This document shows, piece by piece, positions 61,575 through 64,000 of a stretch of 64,000 bases of DNA. A model generated the notes under the pieces. That model was given only the letters and a program-made list of their open reading frames with translations. It made no database searches and had not been told where the DNA came from. Source of the DNA: Rutidosis leptorrhynchoides (Eukaryota; Streptophyta; Magnoliopsida; Asterales; Asteraceae). Each line of letters starts with the position of its first letter. The first letter of the stretch is position 1. Both the position numbers and the translations under genes were made by a program. The stretch is taken from positions 133,913,501-133,977,500 of the forward strand of contig NC_092343.1 of the NCBI RefSeq assembly GCF_046630445.1, written 5' to 3'.

Positions 61575-63556
61575 TGTGCAGCGGGGTGTATACAAAATAG
61601 TTATTAATTTTAGCAGGAAATACTATTAAATACGATACAATTTTACACAAGATATTTATTTATTTATAGAATGGATATACTTAAACCTCGCTACAACACT
61701 TATAGGCAGTGTACCTAATCGTAAAGTAGTGTAGTTTTTAGTAAGTCCGGTTCGTTCCACAGGGAAATCTTTAAACAAAGCTTAACGCTATATTAGTTTA
61801 CTTTTATAAAAATACAAATATATATATAAGTAATATTATTATTATAAAGGGGGGTTTTTACCGTTTAATGACCGGTTTGTCGATTTTAAAACTTTAGTCG
61901 CAGTTAAAACCAAATGTAAAATAATAAATAAATACAAGACTTAATTTTAAGCGTAAAGTAAATAACGATAATGAAATTGCGAATAATAAAAGTGCGATAA
62001 AATAAACTTGCGATAATTAAAAAGTACGATAATTAAAAGTGCAATTAAATACAATAACAATAAAAATGCGATAATTAGAAGTGCAATTAAATATAAAATA
62101 AAGGAAATTAAATATGAAATAAAAGAATTATGCTTATTTAAACTTCCGTAATCATGATGTTTGACGTGTTGATTTTAGTTTTATGCCCATGGGTTAATTG
62201 TCCTTTGTCCTGGATTATTTAATATGTCCGTCTGGTTTTTGTCCATAACAGTCCATCAGTCATAAATATAAAGTGCGAGTGTCCTCGTCAAATTATCCTT
62301 ATACCCGAAGTTAAATATTCCAACTAATTGGGGATTCGAATTGTAACAAGGTTTTAATACTTTGTTTAATGAATACACCAGGTTATCGACTGCGTGTAAA
62401 CCAAGGTTTTACTACTTTGTTAACAATTACACCAATTACCCTTGAATGTAATTCATCCCTGTTTCAACAAGTTTATTAACTATTAATCCATTTCCGTGTT
62501 CGGTTAAATGAACGATTATTCGTACATATAAATACCCCGCCCATCGTGTCCGATTGAGTGTATATGGTAATTTATAGGGACGCCCAATTGTAAATCTTTA
62601 TATTAACATTAACAAACTATCATTTAGTTAAACAAATATAAAGCCCATTAATAGCTCATAGTCTAATTTCCACAAGTGTCGTTCTTTTGTCCAAACCCCA
62701 ATTATGGTACAAAGCCCAATTACCCAATTTTAGTAATTAGCCCAACATCATGATTACTTCGTTTTAAATAAGCATAATAATAACTTAGCTACGAGACATT
62801 AATGTAAAAAGGTTGAACATAACTTACAATGATTAAAAATAGCGTAGCGTTACACGGACAGAATTTCGACTTACACCCTTACAACATTTGCTAACATACC
62901 CTTATTATTAGAATTATAATTAAAATTAAAATATAAATTATAAATATAAATATAAATTTTACGTATGAATGAGGAAGAAAAAGATGATGAAAATGAATCA
63001 GATTTCGGTTTGCTTTATAGGGAGTTTTTCATTTTGGGGCTCCGCGACTCGCGGCATATTTTGCCTTCAAACTCCGCGAGTCGCGGAGTTTGAAATTCCA
63101 GCTCACAACTTTGGAGTCTTTCTCTGCCGACGGTTTTTATTTATAAATATAATATATATATAATTAATATAATTAATTATATATTATATTATATTTATAT
63201 ACATAGTTAACTTGTAATTTTTAGTCCGTTGCGTCGAGCGTTAAGAGTTGACTCTGGTCCCGGTTCCGGATTTTCGAACGTCCTTGCGTACAATTTTATA
63301 TTTTGTACTTTGCGTTTTGAATCTTGTACTTTTGTAATTTCGAGACGTTTCTTATCAATAATTGGAACCTCTTTGATTGTCATTTGTACTTTTGAGCTTT
63401 TTGGTCGTTTGCGTCTTCAATTCGTCGAATCTGTCTTTTGTCTTCACCTTTTATTATTTAAATGAATATCACTTGTAAATAGAACAATTGCAACTAAAAG
63501 CTTGTCTTTCTTGAGGAATAATGCTATGAAATATATGTTCGTTTTTAGCATTATCA
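61575..63556 (-). repeat. 3' LTR of element H (Tat/Ogre-like), about 1.98 kb
   Basis: The right edge at 63556 is set by TTATCA next to a purine tract (sense start TGATAATGC). The left edge near 61575 is set by the break in G and TGTGCAGCGGGG. It contains AT-rich sequence, repeated GATAATTAAAAGTGC words (61990-62090), GC-rich palindromic words (63043-63089) and no gene. The clade name rests on the tract style. Confidence 0.7.
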
Positions 63557-63592
63557 AATATTCCCACACTTGAACGTTGCTTGTCCTCAAGC
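63557..63592 (-). promoter_or_regulatory. polypurine tract region of element H
   Basis: The minus strand reads GAGGACAAGCAACGTTCAAG, then TGTGGGAATATT before the LTR. The wording 'gaggacaagca...caagtgtggg' is typical of Tat/Ogre and Athila 3' ends. Confidence 0.7.
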
Positions 63593-64000
63593 AATATCGT
63601 CTTGAAATACTAGAATCACTTCTTTATTTTTCACACTTTGTACATCAGTGATTTCTATACGGTGGTATGAACAATGGTAGTAACGATATGGTTTACAGTC
63701 CCACATGACTATAAAAATTTAGATCCATTAAGGAAATTGGATCTTTATGAAAACATTTGATCTTTTAAAAATTAAATCTAGTTTTTACCCTAGATAAATT
63801 TTCCGGAATAACCCTTTACCGGTGTTTGCAAAATATTTTTGTGGGTTTGGTGGGTTTCAGATTTGAAAATTTTTAGCTCAAAACTTGCGGTTTTGTGTCA
63901 CCCACTTGCTAACCTTGTATTTGGAAAGCAACACGTCCAGTTTACTTGTCCCGTATATTACCTTTCGGTAAACTACCGTCCGGTTGTAAAGGAAAGCGTT
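63593..64000 (-). mobile_element. 3' untranslated internal part of element H
   Basis: No open frame of note; lies inside the H tract and continues past the window. Interpreted as the long 3' noncoding region usual in this clade. Confidence 0.5.

Overview
The window is plant nuclear DNA, AT-rich and made almost wholly of nested retrotransposons. Large Ty3/gypsy elements primed by initiator tRNA-Met, plant-type LTRs of 2-4.4 kb, a PIF/Harbinger relic, a MITE and long AT and ATT microsatellites all indicate a large eudicot genome. The LTR and gag families look like those I know from Asteraceae, but that placement is from memory. No intact single-copy host gene was recognised.

Layout. (1) 1-8024: family A. 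A1 (minus strand) is cut in its reverse transcriptase by the LTR of an inverted sister copy, A0. (2) 8025-10637: unassigned sequence plus the LTR terminus of another element (E, minus strand). (3) 10638-30266: element B, a decayed plus-strand gypsy element. Its 3' LTR is split by complete element C (16555-29759, TSD TGTAG), which has 4.4 kb LTRs and no intact genes. (4) 30267-31190: the pol tail and LTR start of element D, the host of B. (5) 31214-34277: a MITE, microsatellites and an unassigned copia-LTR-like stretch. (6) 34278-43779: a PIF/Harbinger transposase remnant split by element I (35371-43717, TSD CGGTT), a gag-only element. (7) 43780-60876: the 5' LTR and leader of element F, split by complete family-A element A2 (46000-59093, TSD GTACG). 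(8) 60877-64000: element G (a B/D-type LTR, minus strand), split by element H (Tat/Ogre-like, minus strand), which runs off the window.

Two systems stand out. First, family A carries two extra sense-strand genes between the primer-binding site and gag: an acidic protein, and an F-box protein with Sel1-like repeats that resembles a captured host ubiquitin-ligase adaptor. Both are present in A1 and A2. Element C shares family A's leader, polypurine tract and part of its LTR, and holds a decayed acidic ORF, so it looks like a non-autonomous partner. Second, element I carries arrays of short stem-loops and three-way junctions whose stems differ in sequence from unit to unit but still pair, often with G.T wobbles. 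A smaller covarying hairpin recurs in the LTRs of families A, B/G, C and F. These patterns point to selection on RNA structure.
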